Assembly (NCBI RefSeq): GCF_900172375.1
Contig: NZ_FWFS01000001.1
Coordinates: forward strand, 310,001-374,000
Direction: 5' to 3'
Origin: Aquimixticola soesokkakensis
GTDB lineage: Bacteria > Pseudomonadota > Alphaproteobacteria > Rhodobacterales > Rhodobacteraceae
DNA: 64,000 nucleotides
Under the pieces are notes generated by a model that worked only from the letters and a program-made list of their open reading frames with translations, was not told where the DNA came from and made no database searches. Position 1 is the first letter of the stretch. Each line of letters starts with the position of its first letter. Positions 14,960 through 23,414 of the stretch are shown here, one piece after another. The position numbers were made by a program, and so were the translations under genes.

Positions 14960-16320
14960 CCAGACCGCCGCATCAGGACATCGGTCTGCGTGCGCCCGAC
15001 ACCGCACCGCAATCCCTTGCAAGTTCCAGCGACTGGTCGCCGCGCGGCGCGTTGATCCTTGGCTGGGTCTGCGTCGCTTTGCTGCTTTTGGGATTTGGCG
15101 GCTGGTCGGTTTTCTCCACCATCGCGGGGGCCGTGGTCGCTTCGGGGCAGATCGAGGTCGAGCAGAACCGCCAGGTCGTGCAGCACCCTTACGGCGGGCA
15201 GGTGCGCGCGGTGTTGGTCAAGGAGGGCGACCTCGTGCAGGAAGGCCAGCCGGTGATGCGCCTCGATCCGGTCGGGCTGGACAGCCAATTCGCCATCGCC
15301 GACGCGCGCTACTATGAATATCTCGCAAGCGAGGCGCGGCTTGAGGCCGAGCGTGACGCGCGCCGCGCGCTGATCGTGCCGCAGGTGCTGGCCGATGCCG
15401 CACAGGCGCGCCCCGACGTGCAGCGCATTCTGGACGGGCAGCGCGAATTGCTGGCCGCGCGTCTGGTCACCGCCGAACAGGAGGTCGCGCAGCTGGAAAA
15501 GCGGCGCGAGCAGATTCAGGCACAGGTCGTCGGCCTGAAAGCCCAGCAAAGGGCGCTGTCCGAGCAACTGGCGCTTTCCAACGCCGAGATTGCAAACCAG
15601 CAAAGCCTGTTTGATCGCGGGTTGGCACAATCCTCGACCATTCTGGCGCTGCGCAGCAATGCGTCCGAAGTGGCGGGCGCCCTTGGCGCGATTTCCGCAC
15701 AAATTGCGCAGGCCGAACAACAAATTACCGAGGTTGATCTGGTGGTTCTCAAAAACGCCACGGATCGACGCGAAGCCGCCATCACCGAGATGCGCGATGT
15801 CAAAAGCGCGCTTTTGCAGGCCGCGCAGGAACGCGCAAGCCTTGCAGACCGGTTGGAGCGTCTTGAATTGCGCGCGCCCGTCAGTGGAATCGTCTACGGG
15901 CTGACGGTGTTTGGCGCCGGGGCCGTGGTGCGTGCCGCCGATCCGGTGCTTTACATCGTTCCCCAAGACCGCCCCTTGGTGATCGCAGCAAAAGTCAGCC
16001 CGATCCACATCGATCAGGTCTTTCCCGGACAGGCCGTCTCGGTGCGCTTTCCGGCCTTCGACACGCGCACGACGCCGGAAGTGGACGGGACGATCGTGCG
16101 CATTTCGCCCGACAGTTTCACCGACGAGCGCACAGGGGCCACCTATTATCGCGCTGAAATCCGCCTGCCACAGGACGAAGTGGCGAAACTGCCCGAGGGC
16201 GATGTCCTGATTCCCGGGATGCCCGTGGAAACCTACATGAAGACCTCGGATCGCTCGCCGCTGGCCTATCTTGTGAAGCCGTTTAGCGAATATTTCATGC
16301 GCGCCTTTCGCGAGGATTAA
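14956..16320 (+). CDS. HlyD family type I secretion membrane fusion protein
   Basis: The 454-residue adaptor links the inner-membrane ABC exporter to an outer-membrane TolC channel. One membrane helix (GALILGWVCVALLLLGFGGW) lies near residues 33-52. It is followed by the lipoyl/barrel-sandwich half VEQNRQVVQHPYGGQVRAV, a long coiled-coil hairpin (about 125-290) and the second lipoyl half LELRAPVSGIVYGLTVFGAG. GGGAGGT precedes the start and the ATG overlaps the exporter stop. The partnership with the preceding ABC protein is clear; the secreted substrate is unknown. Confidence 0.9.
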   Translation: MTRPPHQDIGLRAPDTAPQSLASSSDWSPRGALILGWVCVALLLLGFGGWSVFSTIAGAVVASGQIEVEQNRQVVQHPYGGQVRAVLVKEGDLVQEGQPVMRLDPVGLDSQFAIADARYYEYLASEARLEAERDARRALIVPQVLADAAQARPDVQRILDGQRELLAARLVTAEQEVAQLEKRREQIQAQVVGLKAQQRALSEQLALSNAEIANQQSLFDRGLAQSSTILALRSNASEVAGALGAISAQIAQAEQQITEVDLVVLKNATDRREAAITEMRDVKSALLQAAQERASLADRLERLELRAPVSGIVYGLTVFGAGAVVRAADPVLYIVPQDRPLVIAAKVSPIHIDQVFPGQAVSVRFPAFDTRTTPEVDGTIVRISPDSFTDERTGATYYRAEIRLPQDEVAKLPEGDVLIPGMPVETYMKTSDRSPLAYLVKPFSEYFMRAFRED

Positions 16321-16383
16321 GGTTTTCGCGGACACGCCGCTGGGATAGCGTGCGGGCAATCACAGCCGCAAGGAACCCCGCGC

Positions 16384-16851
16384 ATGTCTGATCAAACACC
16401 CCTCGACCGCCTGGCCGCTCTTGGCCTGACGCTGCCCGCAGCGCCTGCGCCTGCGGCAAACTACGTGCCCTTCGTCCAGGTCGGCAGTTTGCTGCATGTT
16501 TCGGGGCAGATTTCCAACGGGGCAGATGGTTTGGTGACGGGCAAACTCGGGGCCGATCTGGATGTCGCGGCGGGCGCACAGGCCGCGCAGCTTTGCGCCC
16601 TTAGCCTTCTGGCCCAGGCCCAAGCGGCTTGCGGCGGTGATCTGTCGGGCATCAAGCGGCTCGTCAAACTTGTGGGTTTCGTGAACTCGACCCCCGATTT
16701 CACCGATCAGCCCAAGGTTATCAACGGAGCGTCCGACCTGATGGTTGCGGTGCTGGGCGATGCGGGGCGGCACGCGCGCTCTGCGGTCTCTGCGCCCTCG
16801 CTGCCCTTTGGCGTTGCGGTTGAAATCGAAGCCATTTTCGAGCTGGTCTAG
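16384..16851 (+). CDS. RidA family protein
   Basis: The 155-residue protein belongs to the YjgF/YER057c/UK114 family, specifically the longer group with an N-terminal LDRLAALGLTLP extension. Members deaminate reactive enamine/imine intermediates. The segment LLHVSGQISNG, the central SGIKRLVKLVGFVNSTPDF and the end VAVEIEAIFEL match the family. The Arg usually found in the active-site RxAVG-type loop is seen here as HARSAVSAPSLPFGVAVE. It lies 62 nt after the secretion pair and 9 nt before the GDPD gene, so it may begin a separate small operon. Confidence 0.88.
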   Translation: MSDQTPLDRLAALGLTLPAAPAPAANYVPFVQVGSLLHVSGQISNGADGLVTGKLGADLDVAAGAQAAQLCALSLLAQAQAACGGDLSGIKRLVKLVGFVNSTPDFTDQPKVINGASDLMVAVLGDAGRHARSAVSAPSLPFGVAVEIEAIFELV

Positions 16852-16860
16852 GGCGAAAAA

Positions 16861-17625
16861 ATGAAACCTCTGGCCCTGCCTGACAGTTTCCTGCGCCGCC
16901 CGATCGCCCATCGTGCGCTGCATGACCGCGACGCGGGGCGGCCCGAAAACAGCCGTGAAGCGGTGCGCGCCGCCGTTGAGCGCGGTTATGGCATCGAAAT
17001 CGACCTCCAACTGTCGCGCGACGGGGAGGCCATGGTGTTTCACGACTATGATCTGCGGCGGCTCACAGGAAAAAACGGCCCCCTTGCCCAGGAAACAGCC
17101 GCCTCGCTGGCCAGTTACACGTTGCTGACCGGCGAAAGCGGCATTCCGAGCTTGCGCGAGGTTCTGGCGCTGGTGAATGGTCGCGTGCCCCTGCTGATCG
17201 AGATCAAGGATCAGGACGGAATGATGGGCGAAAACACGGGCGCGCTGGAGGTTGCAACCGCGCGCGCCCTTACCAACTACGCGGGCGACGTTGCGCTGAT
17301 GTCTTTCAACCCCCATGCGGTTGCCGCTTGCGGGCGGTTGATGCCGACACGCCCGCGTGGCCTGACAACCTGTGCCTATTCAAGCGCGGATTGGCCGTTG
17401 TTGCCCGATGCCTTGCGGCGAAAACTGGCGCAAATTCCCGATTTCGAGCGGGTTGGCGCAAGTTTTGTGTCCCATGATCGCAAGGATCTGGACGCCGCAC
17501 GGGTGCGGGATCTGAAATCCTGCAACACGCCAATTTTGTGCTGGACCATCCGCACGCCCGAGCAAGAGGCAGAGGCGCGCAAAATTGCCGAGAATGTCAC
17601 CTTTGAGGGCTACCTGCCCGCATGA
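16861..17625 (+). CDS. glycerophosphodiester phosphodiesterase
   Basis: The 254-residue TIM-barrel enzyme cleaves glycerophosphodiesters to glycerol 3-phosphate and an alcohol. The GDPD signatures are IAHRALHDRD...PENS near the N-terminus, GIEIDLQLSRDGEAMVFHDYDL with the metal-binding Glu/Asp and catalytic His, and a later VPLLIEIKDQ strand. No signal peptide is seen, so it is probably cytoplasmic and acts on phospholipid breakdown products. It follows the RidA gene closely. Confidence 0.92.
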   Translation: MKPLALPDSFLRRPIAHRALHDRDAGRPENSREAVRAAVERGYGIEIDLQLSRDGEAMVFHDYDLRRLTGKNGPLAQETAASLASYTLLTGESGIPSLREVLALVNGRVPLLIEIKDQDGMMGENTGALEVATARALTNYAGDVALMSFNPHAVAACGRLMPTRPRGLTTCAYSSADWPLLPDALRRKLAQIPDFERVGASFVSHDRKDLDAARVRDLKSCNTPILCWTIRTPEQEAEARKIAENVTFEGYLPA

Positions 17626-17686
17626 GCGGCCTGCGCCTTGACCCGCCGCAAGAGTGGACCATGTGATGGAGGCGAAAGAAGGCCCG

Positions 17687-18880
17687 ATGAGCGAGCAGAT
17701 CGAAATCACGGTCCACACCGCGCTTGACCAAATCGGTCAGGCCGACTGGGACGCCTGCGCCGCGCCGGAATTGGCGGATGGCGGGCGTCCGCATGACCCG
17801 TTCACAACCTACCGGTTCTTGCACGCGCTTGAGGTCTCCGGCTCGGTTGGCGGCGATAGCGGCTGGATGCCGCGCTATCTGGCCGCGCGTCAGGGCGGCG
17901 TGCTGATCGGCGTTGCCCCGCTTTATGCCAAGGGTCATTCGCAGGGCGAATATGTGTTCGACCATGCATGGGCGCAGGCATGGGATCGTGCGGGCGGGCG
18001 CTATTACCCCAAGCTGCAGGTTGCCGTGCCCTTTACCCCCGCCTCGGGGCGGCGTTTGCTGGTCAAATCCGAACATGCGCAGGTGGCGCAATCGGCGCTG
18101 GTGCAGGGCATGGTGCAATTGGCGGCGGAAAATCACCTCTCGTCGTTGCATCTGACGTTTTGCACCGAAGCCGAGGCGGATGCGGGCGCGCAAATGGGTC
18201 TGATGCGCCGCTTGGGGCAGCAGTTTCACTGGCACAACCACGATTATGCCGATTTTGATGCCTTTTTGGCCGATCTGGCCGCGCGCAAACGCAAAGCGAT
18301 CAAACGCGAGCGCCGCAGCGCCGCGGCGTTCGATGCCGAGGGTCAGATTGTCACGTTGACCGGTGACCAGATCCGGCCCGAACATTGGGACGCCTTCTGG
18401 ATGTTTTACCAAGATACCGGCGCGCGCAAATGGGGCGCGCCTTATCTGACGCGTGCGTTTTTTGACGTGGTGCAGGAGCGGATGCGCGAGGATGTTGCAC
18501 TGGTGCTGGCGCTGCGCGGAGGGGTTCCCGTTGCCGGTGCGCTCAATTTTATCGGGCGCGATGTGCTATATGGCCGCTACTGGGGCTGCGTCGAGGATCA
18601 TCCGTTTTTGCATTTCGAACTCTGCTACTACCGCGCCATCGACTTTGCGATTGCCCATCGCCTGTCGCGGGTCGAAGCCGGCGCGCAGGGCGAACACAAG
18701 CTGGCGCGCGGCTATCTGCCGACCGCCACCCATTCGCTGCACTGGATTGCCGATCCCGATTTCGCGCAGGCGGTGCAGAATTTTTGCGATGCAGAACGCG
18801 TGGCCGTGGGGGAAGAAGTCGACATCCTGACCAGCTACGGCCCCTTCAAACACACAGGAGACGAAGATGTCCAAGCCTGA
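17687..18880 (+). CDS. DUF482 / GNAT-like N-acyltransferase family protein
   Basis: The 397-residue protein belongs to the COG3146 (DUF482) group, related to GNAT/FemAB acyltransferases. Recognisable parts are GQADWDACA near the start, HDPFTTYRFLHALEVSGSV, GEYVFDHAWAQAWDRAG with YYPKLQVAVPFTP, FLADLAARKRKAIKRERR, and the late EAGAQGEHKLARGYLPTATHS that is strongly conserved. The substrate is unknown; a peptidoglycan or aminoacyl role is often guessed from FemAB similarity. The start MSEQIEIT is chosen behind AAGAAGG; GTG and ATG codons 33 and 21 nt upstream are alternatives. Its end overlaps the next gene by 14 nt. Confidence 0.82.
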   Translation: MSEQIEITVHTALDQIGQADWDACAAPELADGGRPHDPFTTYRFLHALEVSGSVGGDSGWMPRYLAARQGGVLIGVAPLYAKGHSQGEYVFDHAWAQAWDRAGGRYYPKLQVAVPFTPASGRRLLVKSEHAQVAQSALVQGMVQLAAENHLSSLHLTFCTEAEADAGAQMGLMRRLGQQFHWHNHDYADFDAFLADLAARKRKAIKRERRSAAAFDAEGQIVTLTGDQIRPEHWDAFWMFYQDTGARKWGAPYLTRAFFDVVQERMREDVALVLALRGGVPVAGALNFIGRDVLYGRYWGCVEDHPFLHFELCYYRAIDFAIAHRLSRVEAGAQGEHKLARGYLPTATHSLHWIADPDFAQAVQNFCDAERVAVGEEVDILTSYGPFKHTGDEDVQA

Positions 18881-19136
18881 TCCCCAAGACCTGTCGGCTC
18901 TGACGACAGCGCAGTGGTCCCTGAGCGGCGAGGTCCTGTCTAAGACCTATCGCTTTGACACGTTCCGCCAATCCATGGCCTTTGTGACCCAAGTGGCCGC
19001 GCTGGCCGAACAGCGGAACCATCATCCCTCCATCCGCATTGACTATAACAAAGTACATCTGGAACTGACGACACATGACGCCGGGGGCCTGACGGACAAG
19101 GACACCGGTCTGGCCCGCAAAATCGAAGGACTCTGA
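18867..19136 (+). CDS. phhB: 4a-hydroxytetrahydrobiopterin dehydratase (pterin-4-alpha-carbinolamine dehydratase)
   Basis: The 89-residue protein shows the full family pattern: a Trp in the first strand, the YRFDTFRQSMAFVTQVAALAE helix, the active-site NHHPSIRIDYNKVHLELTTHD with two adjacent His, and GGLTDKDTGLARKIE at the end. It recycles pterin cofactors after aromatic hydroxylation. No phhA or pterin hydroxylase is adjacent, so a role in other pterin metabolism or as a transcription cofactor is possible. It overlaps the preceding gene and is 7 nt from the MscS gene. Confidence 0.92.
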   Translation: MSKPDPQDLSALTTAQWSLSGEVLSKTYRFDTFRQSMAFVTQVAALAEQRNHHPSIRIDYNKVHLELTTHDAGGLTDKDTGLARKIEGL

Positions 19137-19143
19137 GCGATCT

Positions 19144-20085
19144 ATGGAAGAACTGAACAACCTCATCTCAACGCCGATCTGGAACGGGAATTCGCTGGGC
19201 GACTATCTGACGATTGATTTTCTGGCCGGTGTCCTCGGGTCTTTCCTCGGGGCCGTTTTCATCCTGGTGGTCGGGTTCACGCTGGCAGGCTGGGCCAACC
19301 GCCGCCTGAGCACCTTGCCCCAAAAGAACGAACGCTTTGATCCCACGCTGTTTGATTTCCTCGGCAATATCCTGCGCTATGCGATCATTGCCTTTACCTT
19401 GCTCTTTGTTCTCAACACCTTCGGGGTGCAAACCACCTCTGTGGTTGCCGTTATCGGTGCTGCGGGTCTGGCCATCGGTTTGGCCCTGCAAGGCACGCTG
19501 TCGAATGTGGCGGCCGGTGTGATGATCGTGTTTTTTCGCCCCATCAAGCAGGGGGATTTCGTGGTGATCGGCGGGCAGATGGGCACGGTCAAGCATATCT
19601 CGCTCAACTTTACCGAGCTTGCGAACCTTGCCAATGTGCAGATCATCATCCCCAATTCCGAGGTTTGGGGGAATACGATCACGAACTATTCGGTGAACAA
19701 CACCCGCCGGGTGGAATGGACCTTCGGGGTGGGCTACGGCACCAACCTGAAAAAGGCCGAGGATATTATCCGCGCGACCATCATGGGCGATCCGCGGGCC
19801 CACACGGACCCCGAACCCTTCATCCAGGTGAACAATCTCGGCGACAGCTCTGTTGATTTTCTCGTGCGCGTCTGGTGCGCGAACTCGGATGCGTTTGCTT
19901 TCCAGTGCGACATGACGCGCGCGGTAAAAGAAGCATTCGATGCCGGCGATATCGACATTCCCTTTCCCAATGTCACCGTGTCCTACCTTGACGAAGGCGA
20001 GGCCCCCACGGACACAAAACCCGCCAACACCAATGTCAAAGGGCTGGACGGCGACGATGACAATGACGAGGCCCACGTCGGTTAA
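19144..20085 (+). CDS. MscS family small-conductance mechanosensitive channel
   Basis: The 313-residue membrane protein opens under membrane tension to release solutes. It has three membrane helices (about residues 24-50, 65-90 and 95-125). The pore helix AAGLAIGLALQGTLSNVAAG with its Gly/Ala packing is diagnostic. The beta domain that follows has KQGDFVVIGGQMGTVKHIS and IIIPNSEVWGNTITNYS. The tail is acidic (DDDNDEAHVG). It ends the run starting at the RidA gene, and a strong two-way terminator follows. Confidence 0.94.
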   Translation: MEELNNLISTPIWNGNSLGDYLTIDFLAGVLGSFLGAVFILVVGFTLAGWANRRLSTLPQKNERFDPTLFDFLGNILRYAIIAFTLLFVLNTFGVQTTSVVAVIGAAGLAIGLALQGTLSNVAAGVMIVFFRPIKQGDFVVIGGQMGTVKHISLNFTELANLANVQIIIPNSEVWGNTITNYSVNNTRRVEWTFGVGYGTNLKKAEDIIRATIMGDPRAHTDPEPFIQVNNLGDSSVDFLVRVWCANSDAFAFQCDMTRAVKEAFDAGDIDIPFPNVTVSYLDEGEAPTDTKPANTNVKGLDGDDDNDEAHVG

Positions 20086-20111
20086 GCGGCGTGCGGTGTC
20101 AGTGGACATGC

Positions 20112-20138
20112 AAAAGGGCACCCTTGGGTGCCCTTTTT
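20112..20138. terminator. bidirectional rho-independent terminator
   Basis: AAAAGGGCACCC (20112-20123) pairs with GGGTGCCCTTTT (20126-20137) across a 2-nt loop, with T runs on both strands. It separates the mscS-type gene from the convergent peroxiredoxin gene. Confidence 0.9.
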
Positions 20139-20155
20139 CGTCCTTGCAAGAGGTC

Positions 20156-20644
20156 TCACATGTCCGCGAGCAGGCCCTCACCGGCGGAAATTTCGCAAGT
20201 GCCGGGGCTTTCTTCGACGTTGAGGGTTTTGACCACACCGTCTGTCACGACCATCGCATAGCGCTTGGAGCGCCCGATCAGCCCTGCGGGCGGGGCGGTG
20301 AAATCCATGCCGATCGCGGCGGTAAATGCGCCCTCTGCATCGGCCAGCATCGTCAGACCCGCGGCCGTCGCACCGGTGCTTTCGCCCCAGGCGGCCATGA
20401 CAAAGGGGTCGTTGACGGAAATGCAGATGACCTCATCGACGCCTTTTTCGTCGAACTTGCTTTTGGTGCGGATGAAAGAGGGCACATGCGCGGTGGTGCA
20501 GACGCCCGTGTAGGCCCCCGGCACGGCAAAGAGCACAACGGTGCGTCCTGCCAGTTTGTCGGCAAGTGCGACCGATTGCGGCCCCTCGCTGGTGAGGGTC
20601 AAAAGGTTCGCGCCCGGAAGGGTGTCGCCGATTTGTACTGCCAT
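20156..20644 (-). CDS. peroxiredoxin (Prx5/type II family)
   Basis: The 162-residue thiol peroxidase carries the Prx5 active-site block VPGAYTGVCTTAHVPSF with the peroxidatic Cys near residue 49, and the later SVNDPFVMAAWG. It reduces hydrogen and organic peroxides with thioredoxin or glutathione/glutaredoxin. A further Cys lies in SPGTCEISAGE near the C-terminus. MAVQIGDTLP is taken as the start, since the frame upstream runs into the divergent reductase gene. It faces the terminator shared with the MscS gene. Confidence 0.93.
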   Translation of the reverse strand: MAVQIGDTLPGANLLTLTSEGPQSVALADKLAGRTVVLFAVPGAYTGVCTTAHVPSFIRTKSKFDEKGVDEVICISVNDPFVMAAWGESTGATAAGLTMLADAEGAFTAAIGMDFTAPPAGLIGRSKRYAMVVTDGVVKTLNVEESPGTCEISAGEGLLADM

Positions 20645-20722
20645 TTGTTTTGTCCTTGGTCCGTTGTCATTTCTCCCCCTGACGATATAGGTTTTCGCAA
20701 AGGTTGAACCAGAGGTAAAAAG

Positions 20723-21931
20723 ATGCAGCAGTTCGTCATCATCGGCGCAGGGCAGGCCGGGCAAACGGTTGCAACCACGTTGCGCAGCGAAGGCTTTGAG
20801 GGGCGGATCACGCTGATTGGGGCGGAAACCGCCGCGCCCTACCAGCGCCCGCCTCTGTCCAAAGCCTATTTGCTGGGCGAGATGTCGCTGGAGCGCCTGT
20901 CTTTGCGCCCCGAAAGCTTCTATGCGCAAAACCGGATCGACCTGCGCCTCGGGGCGAGTGTGACGGGCTTGGATACGCAGGAAAAGACGCTTGGTTTGGC
21001 GGGGGGAGAACGCCTGTCCTATGATCGGCTGGCGCTGACCACGGGGGCCATCGCGCGCCGCTTGCCTGCCGCTATCGGGGGGCATTTGGCGGGCGTTTTC
21101 ACGATGCGCACATTGGCGGATGCCGATGCGATCCGCCCGCAGTTTACCGCCGGAAAGCGGCTATTGATCGTTGGCGGGGGCTACATCGGGCTGGAGGCGG
21201 CGGCGGTCGCGGCCAAGCTCGGGCTTGAGGTCACTCTGGTTGAAATGTCGGCGCGCATCTTGCAGCGCGTCGCGTCGGTTGAGACCTCGGATTATTTTCG
21301 CGACCTGCATCAGCGCCACGGTGTGACCATCCGCGAGTCTTGCGGGCTTGACCACCTTGAGGGCACAGAGGCTGTCGAGCGCGCTGTTCTGAGCGATGGC
21401 ACCTTGCTGGAGGTGGATTTTGTCATCGTCGGGGTTGGCATCCTGCCCGACACCGATCTGGCAGAAATGGCGGGTCTGACCCTTGAAAACGGTATCCGCA
21501 CGGACGCGCTTGGCTGTACCTCGGACCCTGCGATTTTCGCGGCGGGCGATTGTGCGTCCTTTCCCTATGGCGGGGAACACATGCGGCTGGAAAGCGTCGG
21601 CAACGCGATTGATCAGGGCACGATCGTGGCGAAAAACATGCTGGGCCAAGGTATACCCTACACGCCAAAGCCATGGTTCTGGTCCGATCAGTTCGACTGC
21701 AAATTGCAGATTGCGGGTCTGTCGACGGGTCACGATCAGACGGTGGTGCGCGATGGGGGGGCGTCGCGCTCGCATTGGTATTACCGCGACGGACAGTTGA
21801 TTGCGATCGACGCGATGAACGACCCGCGCGCCTATATGGTCGCAAAACGGTTGATCGAAGCGGGCAAAACTGCCGATCCGCGCCTCGTCGGAGACGCCAG
21901 TGCCGACCTCAAGCCGCTGTTGAGCGCCTGA
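20723..21931 (+). CDS. NAD(P)/FAD-dependent ferredoxin reductase
   Basis: The 402-residue flavoprotein resembles reductases of the putidaredoxin/rhodocoxin reductase family that pass electrons from NADH to [2Fe-2S] ferredoxins. The FAD motif is VIIGAGQAGQTVATTLR at the N-terminus, with APYQRPPLSKAYLLGE next. The NAD motif is LIVGGGYIGLEAAAVAAKLG near residue 150, and the second FAD motif is IFAAGDCASFPY. No ferredoxin or P450 gene is adjacent, so the electron acceptor is unknown. Its stop shares one base with the rsmD start. Confidence 0.9.
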   Translation: MQQFVIIGAGQAGQTVATTLRSEGFEGRITLIGAETAAPYQRPPLSKAYLLGEMSLERLSLRPESFYAQNRIDLRLGASVTGLDTQEKTLGLAGGERLSYDRLALTTGAIARRLPAAIGGHLAGVFTMRTLADADAIRPQFTAGKRLLIVGGGYIGLEAAAVAAKLGLEVTLVEMSARILQRVASVETSDYFRDLHQRHGVTIRESCGLDHLEGTEAVERAVLSDGTLLEVDFVIVGVGILPDTDLAEMAGLTLENGIRTDALGCTSDPAIFAAGDCASFPYGGEHMRLESVGNAIDQGTIVAKNMLGQGIPYTPKPWFWSDQFDCKLQIAGLSTGHDQTVVRDGGASRSHWYYRDGQLIAIDAMNDPRAYMVAKRLIEAGKTADPRLVGDASADLKPLLSA

Positions 21932-22491
21932 TGCGGATCATCGCGGGCCTGCATCGTGGACGCGCCTTGACCCCTGTGGGAAAGGGCGATCCCGCCGCGC
22001 ATCTGCGCCCTACCACCGACCGCGTGCGCGAAAGCCTGTTCAACGTGCTGAACGGGGGGCGCTTTGGGGCGCCGCTTGAGGGGGCGGTGGTGCTGGACCT
22101 GTTCGCGGGCACCGGTGCGCTTGGGCTTGAGGCCCTGTCGCGCGGCGCGGCGCAGGTCACATTCGTTGAGGACGGGCGCAAAGCCCAAAGTCTTGTCAGC
22201 GCCAATATCACCCTGCTCAAGGCGCAAACCCAGACCAGCCTGCTGCGCTGCGATGCGACCCGTTTGCCTGCCAATAGCGGCGCGCCCGCCACTTTGGTCT
22301 TTCTCGATCCACCCTATGCCAAGGGTTTGGGGGAAAAGGCGGTTGCAAGCGCGCTGGCGGGTGGCTGGGTTGCGCAGGGGGCGCTTGTGGTCTGGGAAGA
22401 TAGCGCTAACATAGTGCCACCGCCCGAGCTGGACCTGCTCGACGCCCGCCGCTATGGCGACACAACGATTTCGCTATTGGAGCGCCTATGA
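21931..22491 (+). CDS. rsmD: 16S rRNA (guanine966-N2)-methyltransferase
   Basis: The 186-residue SAM-dependent enzyme modifies G966 of 16S rRNA. The N-terminal MRIIAGLHRGRAL, the PTTDRVRESLFNVL block, the SAM-binding VVLDLFAGTGALGLEALSRG and the catalytic LDPPYAKG motif are all diagnostic. It starts at the A of the preceding TGA stop (TGATG) and overlaps the next gene by 4 nt. Confidence 0.95.
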   Translation: MRIIAGLHRGRALTPVGKGDPAAHLRPTTDRVRESLFNVLNGGRFGAPLEGAVVLDLFAGTGALGLEALSRGAAQVTFVEDGRKAQSLVSANITLLKAQTQTSLLRCDATRLPANSGAPATLVFLDPPYAKGLGEKAVASALAGGWVAQGALVVWEDSANIVPPPELDLLDARRYGDTTISLLERL

Positions 22492-23156
22492 CCCTCTCGA
22501 CCTCCCTGCCGTCTTTGGTAATTTTTGACTGTGACGGGGTGATCGTGGACAGCGAGCCGGTGCTGCTGGGCTTTTTGCGCGGTGAATTGGCCGAGCGCGG
22601 TCTTGATCTGACGATGCACGAGCTGGAAAACGATTACGTCGGCGGCACGATTTACACGCTGGCCGACAAGGCGCGCGCCGCGGGGGCGGATTTGGACGGT
22701 GATTGGCCAAGTCGCACCTACGAAAAGGTTTTCGCGCATCTGCGGGGGACGGATGTACCCTTGGTGCGCGGCATCGTTGCTGCCCTGGATGCGCTGGACG
22801 GGGCGGGTATTGCCTATGCGGTTGCCTCCAACGGGCCGATGCCAAAAATGGAGATCACGCTCAAGCAAAAGCATCCGGCAGTCTTTGCGCGCCTCGAAGG
22901 GCGAATTTTCTCCGCACATGATGTGGGCTATGCCAAGCCCGATCCGCGGCTGGTGCTTGCGGCAGCAGAGCAGGCGGGTGTTGCCCCCGAGGCCTGCCTG
23001 TTTGTGGATGACAGTCCGACGGGCGCAACGGCTGGCGTGCGCGCGGGAATGCGGACATTGGGCTATGCGGAGCGGACAGATGCCGCGCGACTGGCGGCTG
23101 TGGGGGCAGAACCGTTTCACGACATGTACAAGCTGGCGTCTCTGATCGGTCTCTAG
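22488..23156 (+). CDS. HAD family hydrolase (phosphoglycolate phosphatase/beta-phosphoglucomutase-like)
   Basis: This 222-residue HAD-IA enzyme has the classical motif I VIFDCDGVIVDSEP, motif II in YAVASNGP, motif III Lys in DVGYAKPDPRL, and motif IV LFVDDSPTGATAG. A helical cap lies between motifs I and II. It is a sugar-phosphate phosphatase or mutase by family; the substrate is not evident. It is coupled to rsmD by ATGA. Confidence 0.9.
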   Translation: MTLSTSLPSLVIFDCDGVIVDSEPVLLGFLRGELAERGLDLTMHELENDYVGGTIYTLADKARAAGADLDGDWPSRTYEKVFAHLRGTDVPLVRGIVAALDALDGAGIAYAVASNGPMPKMEITLKQKHPAVFARLEGRIFSAHDVGYAKPDPRLVLAAAEQAGVAPEACLFVDDSPTGATAGVRAGMRTLGYAERTDAARLAAVGAEPFHDMYKLASLIGL

Positions 23157-23414
23157 GGCAAGCCTGCGCGCCAGCCGATCATAGAGGGTCACCCTAACAG
23201 TCAGCATCAGCGCTGAAGGGAAAGAAAGAGGTCCGAAAGAGGCCAGAAACGGAGAAAGGGCCACCCACCCCGGCCAGCCCTTTCCAAGGAGCGATGCGCC
23301 TACCGCTCTTGGCGCGGACATAGGCCTGCGCGGCGCTTTTGTGGCCGAGCGCAGGGGAGCGGTCAAGAAAAACCCGCGTAAAATGCCGCCCATTCGCAGG
23401 GGAACGGGGGCGAT
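23157..23414. other. intergenic region between HAD gene and map
   Basis: These 258 bp lie between convergent genes and show no convincing coding frame. One 8-bp stem, GAAAGGGC / GCCCTTTC, lies around 23250-23288, without a strong T run. A long minus-strand open frame crosses here but runs straight through the HAD gene and is an antisense shadow. A small RNA cannot be excluded. Confidence 0.3.

Noticed and set aside
22452-23393. Minus-strand frame that covers the HAD gene and the gap before map
   Set aside because: Most of it is antisense to the HAD gene; the part in the gap has no ribosome site or recognisable domain.
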